NCBI GenBank assembly: GCA_014377395.1
Contig: JACMPS010000003.1
Location: 1-7,201, forward strand
Direction of reading: 5' to 3'
Length of the DNA stretch: 7,201 bases
From: Chthonomonadaceae bacterium
GTDB taxonomy: Bacteria > Armatimonadota > Chthonomonadetes > Chthonomonadales > Chthonomonadaceae
Under the pieces are notes generated by a model. The model was not told the origin of the DNA. It saw only the letters and a program-made list of their open reading frames with translations, and did not search any database. Positions within the stretch are counted from its first letter, which is position 1. Each line of letters opens with the position of its first letter. The translations under genes were made by a program, and so were the position numbers. Below are positions 6,748 to 7,201 of this stretch, piece by piece.

Positions 6748-6765
6748 ACAGTAAGAACCTTCCAA
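6738..6765 (-). promoter_or_regulatory. Candidate sigma-70-type promoter for the double-HTH regulator
   Basis: On the minus strand, TTGGAA (plus 6760-6765) and TATACG (plus 6738-6743) are separated by 16 nt, each matching four of six consensus bases. The -10 box lies in the right arm of the dyad, which would allow autorepression. A second pairing, TTACTG with TATGAC 17 nt apart, is also possible in the same stretch. The leader to the ATG at 6621 would be about 110 nt. Confidence 0.3.
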
Positions 6766-6926
6766 TAGAGTGACTTCCAACAGATGCAATCTACTTCCTC
6801 CACCTTACTGCCTTTTGCCGTGCCGGACAAAACCCCCGGAAAATTTCGCTTTGTCAGACTCCATTTTCCCTGCTCTTTCGAGCGATGCCTTAACTTAAAG
6901 CCCAAAGTCGGGAGACGCACACAATC

Positions 6927-6942
6927 CCTCTGTTCACAGAGG
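6927..6942 (+). promoter_or_regulatory. Small hairpin abutting the RBS of the interrupted gene
   Basis: CCTCTG (6927-6932) pairs perfectly with CAGAGG (6937-6942) around the tetraloop TTCA. The 3' arm contains GAGG and directly touches the AAGGA Shine-Dalgarno at 6943-6947, so folding could hide part of the ribosome landing site. The stem is only 6 bp, and chance formation cannot be excluded. Confidence 0.3.
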
Positions 6943-6955
6943 AAGGACATTTTAC

Positions 6956-7013
6956 ATGAAATTTCGTCATTTATCCTCTGGATTGCTTTATATACTGGGG
7001 TCTGTCGCTCTAA
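6956..7013 (+). pseudogene. 5' end of a gene for an exported or membrane protein, interrupted by an IS element
   Basis: The ATG at 6956 has a good Shine-Dalgarno (AAGGA at 6943-6947, 8-nt spacer). The first 19 codons give a basic start, M-K-F-R-H, and then a hydrophobic stretch (L-S-S-G-L-L-Y-I-L-G-S-V-A-L), as expected for a signal peptide or signal anchor. At about 7011-7014 the sequence changes into the IS end; the frame continues for nine more codons and stops at TGA 7040-7042, inside the element. The remainder of the gene should lie beyond the right end of the IS, outside the window. The original function cannot be told. Alternatively this is a 28-residue small ORF whose match to a signal peptide is accidental, which I think less likely given the RBS and the position of the IS tip. 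Confidence 0.5.
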
Positions 7014-7201
7014 GAACCTATCTCAAAAGTGAGTGTTGTTGAGCCGACAATGTTTGCATTCCCTTTGGAGGTGATGCAAATGTCAAAAAGAATTGAGAAA
7101 CCCAAGTCTTTACCTACCCTGTGGCGAGTGCCTGACGAGTTATGGGGTCTGTATGCCGACCTCATTCAGACGGAGGACCCACCGAAAAAAATGGGGCGAC
7201 C
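7014..7201 (+). mobile_element. Left end of an IS5-family insertion sequence (partial)
   Basis: The tip has the form GAACCTATCTCAAAA followed by GTGAG, which resembles terminal inverted repeats of IS5-family elements with DUF4096-type transposases. It lies 66 nt before the transposase start, a normal distance. TAA at 7011-7013 would fit the T-N-A target duplication known for some IS5 subgroups. The exact first base is uncertain by a few nucleotides because the right end is not in the window. Confidence 0.65.
7080..7201 (+). CDS. IS5-family transposase, N-terminus (partial)
   Basis: The enzyme would cut and join the ends of the IS element. The 40 complete codons encode a charged start followed by V-P-D-E-L-W and then P-P-K-K-M-G-R-P at the edge, the opening of the DUF4096-type domain of IS5-family transposases (W near residue 22, basic-G-R-P some 20 residues later). 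The DDE catalytic residues lie outside the window. GGAGG at 7067-7071, part of an extended GGAGGTGAT, sits 8 nt before the ATG at 7080 and selects this start over in-frame ATGs at 7050 and 7074 and a GTG at 7071. Whether the full gene is intact, or split by a programmed frameshift as in some IS5 elements, cannot be seen. Confidence 0.82.
   Translation, partial: MSKRIEKPKSLPTLWRVPDELWGLYADLIQTEDPPKKMGR

Larger units (their letters stand above)
6622..6955. other. 334-nt intergenic region between divergent genes
   Basis: This region separates the double-HTH regulator (minus) from the interrupted gene (plus). It contains the dyad at 6724-6747, a candidate regulator promoter at 6738-6765, and a small hairpin just before the RBS of the interrupted gene. 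A minus-strand frame (6950-6618) crosses it, but its product is low-complexity and Lys/Arg-rich towards the end and looks non-coding. I find no tRNA, riboswitch or CRISPR signature. No convincing plus-strand promoter was found. Confidence 0.6.

Noticed and set aside
6752..6760. TAAGAACCT, identical to the nine bases at 7011-7019 at the IS junction
   Set aside because: It could suggest a relic IS end, but the match does not extend into the rest of the terminal repeat, so it is most likely chance.
6618..6950. Minus-strand open frame of 110 codons whose stop overlaps the ATG of the double-HTH regulator by four bases (ATGA)
   Set aside because: The ATGA overlap would fit translational coupling, but the frame has no RBS, its product is low-complexity and Lys/Arg-rich at the end, and it matches no family I know. 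It also covers the dyad and promoter region. I treat it as chance.
6784..7032. Plus-strand 82-codon frame crossing the intergenic region into the IS end
   Set aside because: It spans the RBS and start of the interrupted gene and the IS junction, and has no RBS or domain; its C-terminus would be encoded by the IS tip.

Overview
The window looks like a chromosomal segment of a mid-GC, free-living bacterium. My best guess is Armatimonadota or a similar deep-branching environmental phylum. This rests on the gene mix (ECF sigma factor, DUF4446 protein, large secreted serine hydrolase of a type common in Planctomycetota and Armatimonadota, tandem-HTH regulator) and not on any phylogenetic marker, so it is an inference only. 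Genes with and without a visible Shine-Dalgarno sequence are mixed.

Left part (1-1365), minus strand. Reading leftwards there is a membrane-anchored DUF4446 protein, then an RpoE-like ECF sigma factor, then the first nine codons of a gene with a good ribosome binding site that begins like an anti-sigma factor and runs off the window. A degenerate heptanucleotide tandem repeat lies between the DUF4446 and sigma genes.

Middle part (1457-5238), plus strand. A type I signal peptidase, a Nudix hydrolase and an 844-residue secreted alpha/beta-hydrolase follow one another. The signal peptidase points away from the DUF4446 gene. A second copy of the heptad repeat follows the Nudix gene, in the same orientation relative to the gene before it as the first copy. 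The hydrolase has a Sec signal peptide, a beta-rich N-terminal part, a catalytic core with a visible Ser-Asp-His triad, and a C-terminal extension I cannot assign.

Right part (5326-7201). A minus-strand regulator with two consecutive XRE-type HTH domains and a helical, TPR-like C-terminal half converges on the hydrolase gene. Its upstream region holds a 24-bp dyad overlapping a plausible promoter. Beyond it, a plus-strand gene with a good RBS and a signal-peptide-like start is cut after about 19 codons by the left end of an IS5-type insertion sequence, whose transposase gene begins at 7080 and leaves the window.

I do not see a complete, clearly new biological system. The most useful leads are the heptad repeat family, the dyad next to the double-HTH regulator, and the gene start broken by the IS element.
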